Shown here in pieces: positions 41,149-53,620 of a stretch of DNA of 64,000 nucleotides. The first letter of the stretch is position 1. The number at the start of each line of letters is the position of its first letter. The stretch is from Mytilus edulis (taxonomy: Eukaryota > Mollusca > Bivalvia > Mytilida > Mytilidae). The stretch spans positions 24,894,193-24,958,192 of the forward strand of contig NC_092354.1 of NCBI RefSeq assembly GCF_963676685.1. Direction: 5' to 3'. A program made the translations under genes and the position numbers. The notes below the pieces were generated by a model, which was not told where the DNA came from, did no database searches, and was given only the letters and a program-made list of their open reading frames with translations.

Positions 41149-41736
41149 ATGCGCCAAAAACGCGCCTTGTCCACACAAGACTCACCAGTGACGCCCAGAT
41201 ATAAAAGATCGAAAGTGATGCATCACATACATAATGCATCCAGGAAATCCCATAAAATTTATCAGGTTCAACAGAGGGAAAGGTCAATCTTTTCAGCCGA
41301 AAACTTTACCAAAGATGATAAAATGCTGAGATATTACTTTGGCTTAAACAATTCTGAATTAAATGCAGTTTTCAAGTTTTCAGAGCCAGATTCTTCAAAT
41401 TCTCCCTTAAAAATGTAAAAGAATATGAAGATAAAGATAAAAATCAAGGACCAGTTTTTTTTTACATTATGTAAATTGAGAAATAATTTGGACTTAACAG
41501 ATTTGGGATACAGATTTCAAATATCTACACAAGGCTGTAGTTCACTTTTTTGTGACTGGATAAATTTCATGTACTTAAGGTTTAGAGCAGTATGTATTTG
41601 GCCGCCACGTAATATAATTATTAAAAATATGCCTGACAATTATAAAAAGCATTTTCCTAGTACTTTGGCAATAATTGATGGTATTGAAATCAAAATACAG
41701 AAACCTTCTTCTCAAAACTGTATAGTATGCCCTTAA
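41149..41736 (+). pseudogene. DDE_4/HARBI1-like transposase relic
   Basis: Two frames in the same phase separated by one TAA (41416-41418). Landmarks: FTKDDKMLRYYFGLNNSELN, FFFTLCKLRNNLDLTDLGYR, FCDWINFMYLRF, IWPPRNIIIKNMP and the start of the catalytic domain LAIIDGIEIKIQKPSS with the first Asp. The remaining catalytic residues are missing because the similarity stops near 41720. It resembles the THAP-linked or Harbinger-type DDE endonuclease family (Pfam DDE_Tnp_4). Truncated and dead. A piece of the R4 repeat overlaps its start. Confidence 0.65.
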
Positions 41737-42095
41737 GAAAACATCTATTCCGATCCCTTCGGCTTTTTTGGGCACGATCTGATAGTTTGCTTTCCGATTG
41801 TCCTCTTTGATTTCAACCGTTTACCCTAAGCAATATGTAATATTTCATGTCTAATCTTTGATTGAATACGCTGCGTAAATTCTGGTGATACACGAAACAG
41901 AGGACGTGTGACAAATACTGAGTCATCCTCGTAAAATATCGTCCTCTTTCGGGGGATTTACTGCAGAGCAATGAAAGAACTAAACAAACGTTTTTTTTCA
42001 ATATTTTCATTGAAAGATGTGTTACTTAATAGAGATTTGAATATTTGGAGAAATTTGTACTTGCAAGTCATACAATCGCTTCTATTATGTTACAG
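41737..42095. other. Unassigned stretch between transposase relics
   Basis: No coding similarity seen. Short reverse frames only. Confidence 0.35.
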
Positions 42096-42700
42096 AGGCT
42101 GATATCAGGCAATATGAGGATAGCATCCTACAGTTTTGCAAAGACTTTGAAGCTGAGTATGGCCAGGAAAGAGTTACCCCAAACATGTTTTGCACTTTCA
42201 TTTGAGCGATTGTTTAAACGATTATGGTCCTGTGTATACCTCTTGGCTTTTAACATTCGAAAGATATAATGGTCACCTTGGATCACTGCCGAAATACAAT
42301 CGGTCGATTGAGTTGCAGGGGATGAGACGTTTTACTCGGGATTCATTTGTAAATTCTGTACAACTACCAGCAAAATACGAAAGTACTTTATTTTAGCACT
42401 TTCAACAGATGGAGATGGATACTCTTGGAGCAGTAGCAGCCATAGCTGATGAAGAGGTCAGACATCTTCTTTATTTAGCAAAGCGAAGTGCCCCTATTTG
42501 TAACCAGGGTTGGTCCCGCATTGGTGCATATTAATACTCAAAAGAATCACGACACTGTCTAACGCATGACGAAAACTGTATTATGTCTCGTACCTACAGA
42601 GTCATGTATTCAGATATATCGGATGATGTAATCCAGAATCTTGTAGAAAATGCACAGTTGTTAGTTTAGGCAATGAAATATATGGATAATCGGATTCCAG
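42096..42700 (+). pseudogene. CACTA/EnSpm-like transposase C-terminal relic
   Basis: After a plausible acceptor (ttatgttacag) the translation gives DSILQFCKDFEAEYGQERVT, then PNM. After a small frame change comes LHFHLSDCLNDYGPVYTSWL, then FERYNGHLGSLPKYNRSIEL and MRRFTRDSF. This is the conserved C-terminal region of tnp2-like proteins from CACTA-type elements (also annotated DUF4218-like). Stops appear from 42394 on, where further weak similarity continues. Fragment only. Confidence 0.55.
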
Positions 42701-43245
42701 ACACAAGCGTTCCTCCTTTACAATGACATATTGGCATACTAAAGACGGGGAAATAATTACAGAGACCGCTTAATGAGTGATTTAGATGCTGTACTTGGCT
42801 CTATACAGCACATCAAAATACCTGATATAGACAGAGATGCGATGATGTTGACTATTTTTTATCACTTGGCTTTACGCGAGGTCATACAATTTGCAGAGAT
42901 AACCCACATTAAGATGGATGTTTATATAAAAAAGACATAGAAGTGTTGAGTTACCAAACAGTAAACTGAAATGAAGTTTCGTCAAATGAGAGTTTTCAAT
43001 GCAGTATTTGATTAACAATTAAAGGTACACTGAATAGATGTTATTCAAATAAATGATGACTTAACTCTCTATTTATATAAAGAAAATTTGCAAAATGATA
43101 ATCGTAGGTAAATATATATGAAAAGGCTAGAATTTTCAAGACATTCAGAATTATTTGTTTGTGTTTCAGTCAACTATGTACAAAGATTTCAAGAACGCAA
43201 TAATGGAAGGGAGACGTAAATACACCAAGTAAGGATAGAGTTAGG
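42701..43245. other. Unassigned, AT-rich
   Basis: Nothing that I can support as coding or repeat. Confidence 0.35.
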
Positions 43246-43395
43246 ATGTCGACTTCCAGACTTCAGCTCATTGAACAGTTTGTAGCTGTGATGATGAGAC
43301 TTCGCCTTGGATTGTATGCAAGGGATGTAGCTGATAGTTATTCAACTTATTTAACAACCTGTCTTAAACTAATTCATGTTGAACTCGAAGTTATA
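43246..43395 (+). pseudogene. HTH fragment of a DDE_4-type transposase
   Basis: The frame gives SRLQLIEQFVAVMMRLRLGL, then YARDVADSYSTYLTT, a helix-turn-helix pattern found before the catalytic domain of DDE_Tnp_4 proteins ('FL.LMRLR.GL...D.A..F'). The reading is lost after about 50 residues. It could belong with the relic at 41149-41736 or another copy. Confidence 0.45.
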
Positions 43396-46384
43396 AATGT
43401 TTATGATATGGTTATATTTATAAATTAACGGTTTACAAAATTTAAGGTTGGATGATTTCAATTTCAACATTTGGAAATCTTGGTTTAATAGTTTTTGTGT
43501 AAGAAGCAACTCTCTATCAAGAAATCATGACAGGAAATGCAAGCACGGGAATATCGTATCAAGTGGGAGTTATATACCCCGTATGCAGGTGCTGCTGGAG
43601 TGTTGCTACTTGAAGATTTCTCAGTATATCTACTGGATTTGAAATATTATTTTCTGTACAGTATACTATTGCCTCTGCAAAAGAAGAGCTCTGCAGGTCC
43701 ATCTGAACTTCAGCACCAAACTTGAAACCCCTGAGGAATTTGTTTGATGTTGCTGATTACAGTACCAATGGCTAATACCAGACTTTTATGGCCTGCACCA
43801 GTACCAATGGCTTAGCGCTAATACCAAACACTGCAACATCCCTATCCTGTATGGAGAGCCGATGGTGGGGAAAACCCTGATTGCTATGTATGCTGCCTGG
43901 CTGTAAGGAGACTCGTATAGCCTCCAGGTAAACATTATTTTATTATTCAAGTAAGGATGTACTTAGGTGAGGTTTTGGAATAAGTGTCAAATGTTCAGAC
44001 TCCTTGGTGTTTTTTTTTCCATAGGATACAATGTATTTTGCCCCATAACACTTATTTATCTTTCAACATAATACTTTATAGAAGGTCATTTCCCAACATT
44101 TAAGCAGGGTTTTGATTTTCTTTCCCATTATTTAAGACCCATATAATTTCAATGCAAATATATGATTAACGTCCGATTCATCCTGTTATCGTCATGTTTT
44201 ATAAATCAAATATCTTGAAAAGGACCTCCATGACCTATCAATTTTTTTAGCTTATTTTGACCCTTAACCATGTTAACAAGTACTCTTTCAACTTTAAATG
44301 TCAATTTTGAATTCTTGATTTAGTTTATTTTACCTTACATCACCTAAGTACATCCTTAAAGGTATGAGTTATAAATCAGTTGGTATGCTTTATAATGTAG
44401 GTATTAAACCATTCCTTGAATTTAGTTTTACACCAAAAGTCATATTTTATAACCTGTTCTCTTATTAAAAGGGAAGTTGTATATTTTCAAATGTTATTCA
44501 GTGAAACCAATGTATAATAATTTAGAGAAGATATGGTGAGAGTGCTAAGCAGACATATGAATTGATGTTTAAATGAATGTCTATTTAAAGGTATAATTCA
44601 TATTCGTCTTTCCTCACAGAAAATGATTGATTATGGAAAGAAGTAATTGTTGAAAGATTGTACAAAACACAACAATACCGTTATAATTGATCCAAAAATA
44701 CCCTTTCTTCTACTGGAAAACAATTATAGGATAATCCAATAATTTGTGAATTTCTTGTTTTGACAGGTGTACCTAAGCCTTTGTATTTCATGGTTGACCA
44801 AGTCAACCCTGTCATTCATCTGGGATGATCCTACAACAGCAGAAGATGTCAGGCAGGTTGCAGTAGATGTGTATACGTGGCAAGTCAACAGACCAGTCTA
44901 CCAAGACCCCTCTAACTGGCTGCATGGTGACTGCCAATTTTGATTTGAACAACTTCATGAAGTACTTGCATGTGCACAAATTCTTAGTGGACACATTAAT
45001 CTGAGAGACATGGAAATCAATTTTACAATTTTTGCTCAGCCTCTTTTCCGTAACTGTCCATTTTTGCTAAAGTTAATGTCTCTCATAAGTAAGACAACCA
45101 AAAGCCAGGGGATCGCTAATAACAGGGTCCATTGCAGGAATTGGGAAATGGACTAACATTTCCAAATGGCATTGAAGAAACATAAATACATAATTATAAT
45201 TACCATCCCATACTTAAACTGATTCACTGAAAAGACCTGATTTACAGATATGACATTTCTGGAAATTTATGCAGAGTATGAGTGTTGTTTATTCAGACGG
45301 AATGGTTTCTTCCATGAGATGGGACAGTTGTTCCATTGAAAGGTTAAGGCCCGTGCCTAACTTGGTCTGTCTGATGTCAGGGATTGAGTCCTTATTGTAC
45401 ATGAGATACCCCTGAGTTTTGTCCCTCTTTCTGAGTTATATCATGTCATTAATGAAGGTCATCAGAATTTTTTTAAATATTCAAATATGAATTACAACCA
45501 TATTTGAAAACAGCAACCTTTATCTATAATGTAATGAATGTGTTAAGAATAAAGAAACTGGATCTAGTTTTACTATAATATACAGTTTTATTCATGCATC
45601 TATTTTGTTTTAATTACAGATATTTCAGATGGGTCCTGGTAAAAAAGGTGGAACCTCCAACAAAAGAGAAGAGGGCTGGTGATGCCAAGGTCTTGGGAGA
45701 CCATTCCAAGTTGGCATCAGCTGCATTCCCCATAATGCTGAATGCCCTGTCAACCATCACTGTGGAGCAGGTGCACCAGGAAACAGTGACCATGCAGACC
45801 AAATTTCCAGCAGCAGACCTGAGGATACTGGAGGGGATAGCATACCCTACTGTTTATGACTAAGAGGTAAAACTTTTAAACATTTTTTTTTATCAACAAG
45901 TGTACAGTTATTTTATTTCATCTTTGTTATTATTTCACGTCTTTAACTACTTTGATTAGTTCTGGGATAGTCACATGCTAAGTTATATTTTCGATGGATG
46001 TTTAAACAGCGGCTGAAAGCAACTAGCATATTGCCTGTTCTTTTCCTCGATTATATAAGAAATAGATAAGACTTTTGGGCGATATCAAACGAAAGCATGA
46101 TATTTTCAAAAGTAAAGAAATAGGATTGTATTTAATATCGTTTTTTTTAAGAAAACATTTGCCATACAAAAATAACCATGAATATTTAAATTACTTTTCG
46201 AATTTTAAAGCAAGGAGAGTAATGATTTGTTATTGTCTAGGAGACTTGCAATAATATGGTATCTACTAAATTCTCACAAAAGTCAGATATATACCACAAT
46301 GATATTTTTGCTACAAATATGGTCAAAAATAAAATAACAATCACAGCTTTTGGTATGAGGTTTGTACGCATATATTGATCCATA

Positions 46385-46480
46385 GAATATAAAAATTGAA
46401 GTTATAGTATGATTGCCAATGAGGCAACTGTCCACAAGAGACCAAATAACACAGACATTAACCAATATAGGACACTGTTT
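46385..46480 (+). repeat. R2 dispersed repeat, partial
   Basis: Contains 'tatgattgccaatgaggcaa' and 'ctgtccacaagagaccaaat', matching the other R2 copies. Confidence 0.7.
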
Positions 46481-46724
46481 TCTTTCATTATATTCTTGTA
46501 CTAACCTTGAACAAGGTCAATAATAGTGCAATGTCATATTTGATTAAAAACTAATACATTAGGTTACCTCCGAAAATAATGTTTAGGTGTTATATTAAGT
46601 TCAGTAATGTATGGTGTTCCATAAGGTAAACAATAAACTTATATACAAAAGAATTACCAGTCATAGAACAACAGCTGCAATGTGTGGAATATGAAATAAA
46701 GAACTATTAATATCATCTTTATTA

Positions 46725-46865
46725 AAAAGTAAAATCACAAAAATACTGAACTGAGAGGAAGATCAATTGGGAAAGTCCATAATCACATGGCAAAATCAAT
46801 TAACAAAACGCATCAAAAACGAATGGACAAAAAATGTCATATTCCTGACTTGGTACAGGCATAAT
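46725..46865 (+). repeat. R3 dispersed repeat
   Basis: Second copy of the repeat at 37150-37280. In both places an R2 copy lies within about 400 bp (downstream at 37 kb, upstream here). Confidence 0.7.
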
Positions 46866-47817
46866 GCACTACATATATTGTAGATCACCAACCTAGTAGA
46901 CCGGGGAGACCTGTTCGATGAGGTGACAGATTACTTGGAGAGTGTGCTCATACCGTACTACCAAAGAAACATCTCCAAGTTGGCAGCAACTAGTTCAGTA
47001 ACTATTCAGTCTAAACAGCTGACCGTACAACTGGATGTAATATAAATATACATAATTTCATTTTACCATATTGGTCCGAGACCACCATTGTCGTCCCTTG
47101 ATTTTCGTTGTTCCCACAAATATAGTCCCTAGTGTTGACAGTGGGTTACTTGCCATTAATTTTTATACCCCTTCCAAATTTATTTCTCCATGTTCAATGC
47201 ATCAAATTGCAAGTTGATTTATACCTCAGGAATGCCCCAATCAATGTCCCAGTTTCGGACTATTTCTTGTGCCAGTTGTGGCATATTTAAGGCACGTTGT
47301 TAAAAACTGAATATGTGCAAGCATGAGAAATGGAAGCAATAATTGAAGATTAAATATCAATTTGTGGCAATATCAAATGAGAATGGATTCAGTGATACTT
47401 GCTTTCAAATTGGTTAAACCTGATTAAATATGATGACAGTGATTATGCGTTTAGTTTCCATTTATCAGACTAATCATTGAAATATATAAGTTTAGGTTCA
47501 AATTGATAAAACTATGATATTCATTTGTTGATACACTGATCATTTGTGCATTATTTCTATTCAGGTTGTGAATGGTGCAACATGCACTGTTGTCAAGTCT
47601 GCAGACCTGGCCATGAGGAAGAAAGCTATGGCTGAATTCCTTGTGGTCAGTAATGCTGTTGACAGAGTGAAAGAGATGGGTGGGAAGGTAAATAAGACCG
47701 TGCGGATAAATGGTAAGCCCACCAAGTGCCTAACACTTCCAAAGAGTGTCTTCACTAAGGAAAAGTGGCAAGGTATAGTGTTTTTGACATCACATCATAT
47801 GTATACTTCAGAATATA

Positions 47818-47990
47818 AAAAAGAAGATGTGGTATGATTGCCAATGAGACAACTGTCCACAAGAAACCAAAGTGACAGACATTTACAACTATAGGTCACC
47901 ATACAGCCTCCAACAATCAGCAAAGCCCATACCGCAAAGTCAGCTATAAAAGACCCTGATAAATTCATGTAAAACAATTCAAACAAGGAA
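47818..47990 (+). repeat. R2 dispersed repeat
   Basis: Contains 'aagatgtggtatgattgcca', 'ctataggtcaccatacagcc' and 'cagctataaaagaccctgat'. It lies in an intron of the P-loop gene relic. Confidence 0.75.
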
Positions 47991-48603
47991 ACTAACGGCC
48001 TTATTTATTTAAAAAAAAAAAGGAACAAAAAACAGGTAACACATGAACAAACGACAACCACTGAATAACAGGCACATCATTTGGGACAGGCACATACATA
48101 AATAATGTGGCAGAGTTAAACATGTTAGCTAGTTTGAAATGAACCCAAATAGTGGTTGATGAAAGTAAAGTGCAAATTTTAAAACCTATGCAGAAATGCA
48201 TGTGGTTACCTTGTTGTCTCAACGAAATTATAGAAAGAGTTAGGTTATACTAAAAGATTTACCAGTGGTAAGAAGAAATGTCACCACTTAAAAGACTTCT
48301 AAACTGAAAATTAACTGACAATTTTTTTTTTTATGTATACTATAATTTCAAGATAATTTTTAGCTCTTAATTCTTAGAAACTTATATTTCTTGGCAGCAA
48401 ATTTGATTCAGCCAATTGATAAAGACTTATCAGGCTACATTGAAGAGATGCAATTACACTTATAAATTTATCTGACACAAACTTTATTCAAAGACAAGAT
48501 CATTCCATCAAAATTGAATAAAAGATTCTGGCCCTCTCGTAGAGATGTAAAAAAACACATTGGCAGGTGCATGATGAAGATAAGAAACACTACTGTTGAT
48601 CAG

Positions 48604-49394
48604 GTATATAAACATGTGTATAATGGCAAAGAAGGTTAATACTTATAGACTGCATTAGTATAACTCACCAGTAGAAGCTGTGTCAAGAATCATATTTTTG
48701 GGGGGTTACCCTTGTCAGTCTTCACATCTATTAATCTCTCCGTTAGCCTTAACATTAGTTCAGTTTATTACTTGAGGTTGCAGGTACGTAAATGGCTTGT
48801 CCTGCGATTTTCAAAAGAAATTGTATGCACTTAGAACTTATGAAAAGATAATGAAAAATCGAAAAATTTAAGTTGGTCACCGATCTTATTTCCTAGTTCC
48901 ACACATTTGAAAATTGTAATGAAACAACATATAGTACATAGACATAACGTCAAATATGAACCAAAAATAAGAAATGTCAAGCTTTATTTATTCTGTATTT
49001 TAAACCAATCCTACGATTTTTCTATACATATCAAATGTTTTTGAGGTATTATTTTCCTTTCTTTTGATACATGAATTTCATGGGGTTACAGAACTCCTTT
49101 TTTGTATATCAGCCGCTGAAAAGGTATTGTTGCCGGGCAAAGAGAGAAAAATCATGACGTCGCCAAAAGGATTATGCAACGTCAATGCTATTTCAGCAGA
49201 ATTGGTAAAGACAACGACTGCCTCATTATATCTTGTTTGGCTATTCAAATGCGCTATAGAGCATATTATCCTGCCTGGAAAAAGGATTGATTACATATAA
49301 TTTTTTTTTAGTGATTATACGAGGTCCTACGTATTTTTAACGTATTTCTGGAATGATTAAAATACAATGTTTAAGGACATTATGTTTATATACT
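48604..49394. other. Unassigned
   Basis: A 78-codon frame at 49064-49300 has no recognisable family. No repeat is evident. Confidence 0.35.
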
Positions 49395-49433
49395 TATTGA
49401 TTGCTTGATTGTTGGTTGCTTAATGTCCAGTGG
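49395..49433 (-). mobile_element. CAAT-tailed retroposon, 3' end fragment
   Basis: Only 'ttgattgcttgattgttggt' and the next ~19 bp of the element's 3' end are present. The rest is missing, as in extreme 5' truncation. Confidence 0.6.
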
Positions 49434-49439
49434 AGTCAT

Positions 49440-49925
49440 CTCTTCAAATATGTGAAATGAGAGCACAAAATTATCACTTTTTGTAAATGAAGAACAGAAA
49501 GAAACAATTCTTAGTTTATTTGGATATTATAACTGGGACGTGAATGAATTGAATGATGAGCAAGCAACTTGTGTGAATGGATCAACCCAAACTGATGAAA
49601 TACTTTAAAATGATGACAATGCGAATGAGGACATAGAAGTAAACAGATTTGTTATCCAGCAAAATGAAGATAAAAATGAATGTCCTTTCTGTTTATGTAA
49701 ACCATGTATTACTGATGAAAGCAACATACAAATGTGGTGGGAGACGGAGGGTCAGCAAAGACCCAGGAGAAATAACAGTTTAAGAAAGGAAAATATACAT
49801 ATTTTTGGCCATGATGTACCATAGAGATGTTAGATATCAGGAAAGAAAACTACAAGCCTTGACACGTGATCCAAAATTCAAAAAAATTATCTTAGTCGAG
49901 TCAAACTAAGATTTAACCTCAAACT
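49440..49925 (+). pseudogene. Relic of an uncharacterised invertebrate gene family
   Basis: The frame reads TILSLFGYYNWDVNELNDEQ and, after one TAA, NECPFCLCKPCITDESNIQM, then WWETEGQQRPRRNNSLRKE. Next comes MMYHRDVR with a frame change. I have seen this CxxC...C plus WW pattern in many uncharacterised mollusc proteins, probably transposon-linked. Function unknown. Confidence 0.45.
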
Positions 49926-51037
49926 AATTGCAACAGAAAAGGTTTTAGTTCTAATCTATACCATTATGCCCTTTATATACACAGAAAAAAGTCCCATAAA
50001 ATCTAACTTGAGGAAAACTCAATATCAGCATTTTTAATTTCCCATGGAAATTAACATTGGAAGGGGAGATAACTCTTGAAAAAATGAGTCTGTTTTGGTC
50101 AGTTTTTGGTTGTTTTTCTTGAAATTTATGTAAAGTATGATTCTTTGATGGGGTTGTTAGTTTGTATATGACTTTATTATAATCTTCTGCTCATGAAATG
50201 TACAAAACCGAAGTGTAATGGGTAGTTTTATTTTTTTCGTGCATTTTTCATTAAAGAAAGTGCAAATTTGAAGCTTTGTAGCCATTTTGAACCAGATGCT
50301 CCGCAGGGCGTAGCTTTATACGACCGCAGAGGTTGAACCCTGAACGGTTAGGGCAAGTATGGACACAACATTCAAGCTGGATTCAGCTCTAAATTTGGAT
50401 TGTGATTAAATAGTTGACACAGCATAGGTTTCTGACACAGAATGAATGTGTTCTAATGAACTTAAATTTTTTGTTTCTCTTAGAGCAATTCACTATGCTG
50501 TTGAATATTAATCCTCTCAAAAAAATGTTTGAAGAAATTTTCTTTTTTATTTATGAAATTTCAAATGAGAAAAATTGAACCCAATTTTTTTAATCACATC
50601 CCCCTTTCCCTTATTCCAAAACTAATCTCAATTAAAATTTCTAATGGAGTTTGCAACAATAACTACTCATTTAAATACATCATAAAATATTAAGATGTAA
50701 AAAAACTGCTTGTTATCACTGAATGGTAAAGATTATTTTAATTTATCAGTTGGTAGTAAAAAGTGAATATACATTGTATATTGTATATAACAAAGATTTA
50801 AGTTGATTCTGGACAAAGAAAGATAACTCCAATTAAAAAAAAATCTTGCTATTGCACAATATTTTGCAATTAGATATTTCTTGCTTACTATTCTGGACAA
50901 AGAAAGATAACTCTAATTAAAAAAAAAATTGATATTTCACAATATTGTGCAATTAGATATTTCTTGCCATTGCGCAATACTGTGCAATTGAAAAGACTTG
51001 CTATTGCACAATACATAATATAATAATTTTAGATCCT

Positions 51038-51560
51038 GATTTGGACCAACTTGAAAACTGGGCCCATAATAAAAAATCTAAGTACATTTTTGGATTCAGC
51101 ATATCAAAGAACTTCAAGATTTCAATTTTTGTTAAAATCAGACTAAGTTTAATTTTGGACCCTTTGGACTTTAGTGTAGACCAATTTGAAAACAGGACCA
51201 AAAATGAAGAATCTACATACACAGTTAGATTTGGTATATCAAAGAACCCCATTTATTCAATTTTTGATGAAATCAAACAAAGTTTAATTTTGGACCCCGA
51301 TTTGGACCAACTTGAAAACTGGGCCAATAATCAAGAATCTAAGTACATTTTTAGATTCAGCATATCAAAGAACCTAACTGATTCATTTTTTGTCAAAATC
51401 AAACTAAGCTTAATTTTGGACCCTTTGGACCTTAATGTAGACCAATTTGAAAACGGGACCAAAAGTTAAGAATCTACATACACAGTCATGACAGTTAGAT
51501 TCAGCATATCAAAGAACCCCAATTATTCAATTTTGATGAAATCAAACAAAAGTTTAATTT
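51038..51560 (+). repeat. Tandem array, 261-bp period (two half-units of ~130)
   Basis: 'gatttggaccaacttgaaaa' recurs at 51038 and 51299, with a similar half-unit between. Since 261 is divisible by three, an artefactual 142-codon repetitive frame stays open over 51041-51469. Confidence 0.8.
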
Positions 51561-52190
51561 TGGACCCTTTGGGCCCCTTATTATGTTGGGACCAAAACTC
51601 CCAAAATCAAACCCAACCTTTCTTTTATGGTCATAAACCTTGTGTTTAAATTTCATAGATTTCTATTTACTTATACTAACGTTATGGTGCGAAAACCAAG
51701 AAAAATGCTTATTTGGGTCCCTTTTTGGCCCCTAATTCCTAAACTGTTGGGACCTAAACTCCCAAAATCAATACCAACCTTCCTTTTGTAGTCATTAACA
51801 TTGTGTTTAAATTTCATTGATTTCTATTTACTTAAACTAATGTTATTGTGCGAAAACCAAGAATAATGCTTATTTGGGCCCTTTTTTGGCCCCTAATTCC
51901 TAAACTGTTGAGACCAAAACTCCCAAAATCAATCCCAACCGTTCTTTTGTGGTCATAAACCTTGTGTCAAAATTTCATAGATTTCTATTAACTTAAACTA
52001 AAGTTATAGTGCGAAAACCAAGAAAATGCTTATTTGGGCCCTTTTTGGCCCCTAATTCCTAAAATGTTGGGACCAAAACTCCCAAAATCAATACCAACCT
52101 TCCTTTTATGGTCATAAACCTTGTGTTAAAATTTCATAGATTTCTATTCACTTTTACTAAAGTTAGAGTGCGAAAACTAAAAGTATTCGG
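51561..52190 (+). repeat. Tandem array, ~160-bp period, 3.5-4 copies
   Basis: 'accaaaactcccaaaatcaa'-like segments begin near 51591, 51752, 51913 and 52072, each followed by 'cataaaccttgtgt' and 'gcgaaaaccaagaa' variants. Confidence 0.85.
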
Positions 52191-52549
52191 ACGACGACGA
52201 CGACGACGCCAACGTGATAGCAATATACGACGAAATTTTTTTCAAAATTTGCGGTCGTATAAAAACAGCAAAATTTCCTTAAAATTACCAATTCAGGGGC
52301 AGCAACTCAACAATGGGTTGTCTGATTCATCTGAAAATTACAGGGCAGATAGATCTTGATCTGATAAACAATTTTACCACCTGTCAGATTTGCTCTAAAT
52401 GCTTTGGTTTTTGGGGTATAAAAGTTAGAGTGCGAAAACTAAAAGTAAGCTTGTGTAGTTAAACGAGTTGGTGAGATACCTGGACAACACTGGGGGATAT
52501 TGAAATTCAAAATGTAGCTGATATGACTGATATAAGAAGAACTGAACTA

Positions 52550-53620
52550 AAAACAATAAATACAATGCGGGGTCATCCAGAATCTCATATTAATGTTGAA
52601 GGCGACGGATGTTATAATAATCCCTATACAGTGGTATTGGTAAAACTCCATTTCAGTCGGCAACCCAAAATTGTTATGTCGTTGTTAAAAAGCTAGTAAT
52701 CAATCTTGTCACAACATACAAATTGTGCAGTCATGGGAAGGACCATAGTAATGAAAACATCAATAAAAAAAATGTAAATGTACACAAAACTTAACAATGG
52801 TCAAAAGCATAGGGAATGAGCAGCGGATTGCAAGTGAGAGCTTATCCAAACTGTTCAGTGAGGGTTTTGAAGTAAGACATATTACTACAGATCCTGACAG
52901 CAGTGCTTATAGAGCAGCTGAGCAATTGGCATCTAATTATAATTCAAAAGTAACACCTGCGCATTTAATAGATACGCGAAACTTTTTCTGACAATCACCG
53001 AAAACAGATGAAGAAAAATTAAATTTTAACTAGTTTGATGCCGGCTAGGACTTAAAAACAGCGAGATGATCTAATCGGCAGATTCGCATTAGATCTAAGC
53101 CAAAGATGTCATGCCGAATACAAATCTGCATTATTAAAACATTGTGATGGGAATTTCCAAACCTTCAAAAGAAAGCCGTCTCACACAGTTGATGCTATTA
53201 TTCTTTGTTATCAAAGTAAACATTGTATCTGTAAAAGAAATTCCTTTGTTTGCAAGGGGATAGACGATCCATGGATCAACAGGAGCATCTATTTACCTAA
53301 AACCTTTAAATTAAATCTAACTCTGAAACAGCAGACATAGTTCAGAAAAATTACAGACTAGGCCCAACAGAATTAGAGCGCGCTAAACTGGGAACCCAAA
53401 AATCTGAATGTGCCAACAGAATAATTAGGCGTTCCTTACCTAGAAGTAATACATTCAGCAAAAAATTCCAAGGCAAGGCGAATAGCGCTATTTCTTCAGC
53501 AAGCTAAGGCCCAGGTGAATCCGTGATGGCTTTATGCTTGTCTGTTGGTGCCCCGGTCACAGCTGGATCTAAAGTTCACACACACCTACAGCAAGAACAA
53601 ACTATTTGTGAGAACCACAT
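52550..53620 (+). pseudogene. Mutsd/Mutator-like transposase relic, longest copy
   Basis: Blocks in order, in different frames: MRGHPESHINVEGDGCYNN and IGKTPFQSATQ; MVKSIGNEQRIASESLSKLF with VRHITTDPDSSAYRAAEQLA; RQRDDLIGRFALDLSQRCHA with CDGNFQTFKRKPSHTVDAII; and WINRSIYLPKTFKLNL. The HITTDPD segment corresponds to the catalytic Asp region of this family. Many stops and shifts; dead. It begins shortly after the TIR element and shares the CYNN...GKTPFQSATQ block with the 4430-4850 relic. Confidence 0.65.

Larger units (their letters stand above)
43816..48603 (+). pseudogene. Decayed multi-exon P-loop gene
   Basis: Exon-like blocks with splice-like ends: 43816-43912 (CNIPILYGEPMVGKTLIA, a Walker A pattern), 44767-~44995 (STLSFIWDDPTTAEDVRQVA, then after a frameshift near 44875 MVTANFDLNNFMKYLHVH), 45620-45866, 46884-47036 (NLVDRGDLFDEVTDYLESVL), 47565-47772 (SADLAMRKKAMAEFLVVSNA) and 48398-48603 (NKRFWPSRRDVKKHIGRCMM). 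Phases fit between the last four. TAA codons interrupt at 45861 and 48462. The last block resembles a segment of calcium-responsive transcription factor-like proteins common in invertebrates. Probably one dead gene or transposon-derived gene; upstream exons not found. Function unknown. Confidence 0.45.
50315..52263. mobile_element. 1.95-kb element with 14-bp TIRs and internal arrays
   Basis: Ends are TTTATACGACCGCA (50315-50328) and its exact complement TGCGGTCGTATAAA (52250-52263). Inside: an AT-rich first part with palindromic 'attgcacaatattgtgcaat'-type units, a 261-bp tandem array and a 160-bp tandem array, then a cgacga run before the right end. No transposase is encoded. Looks non-autonomous. 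The flanking duplication is not clear to me. Confidence 0.65.

Noticed and set aside
41149-43395. DDE_4 relic, CACTA-like relic and HTH fragment considered as one transposase gene
   Set aside because: Domain order and family differ (Harbinger-type versus CACTA-type), and the HTH that should precede the catalytic domain lies downstream; more likely separate insertions.
51041-51469. 142-codon repetitive open frame
   Set aside because: It stays open only because the tandem period (261 bp) is a multiple of three; no known domain and inside a non-coding element.
50800-52190. Regular repeats considered as a CRISPR array
   Set aside because: Eukaryotic context, no cas genes, units are long tandem repeats without unique spacers.
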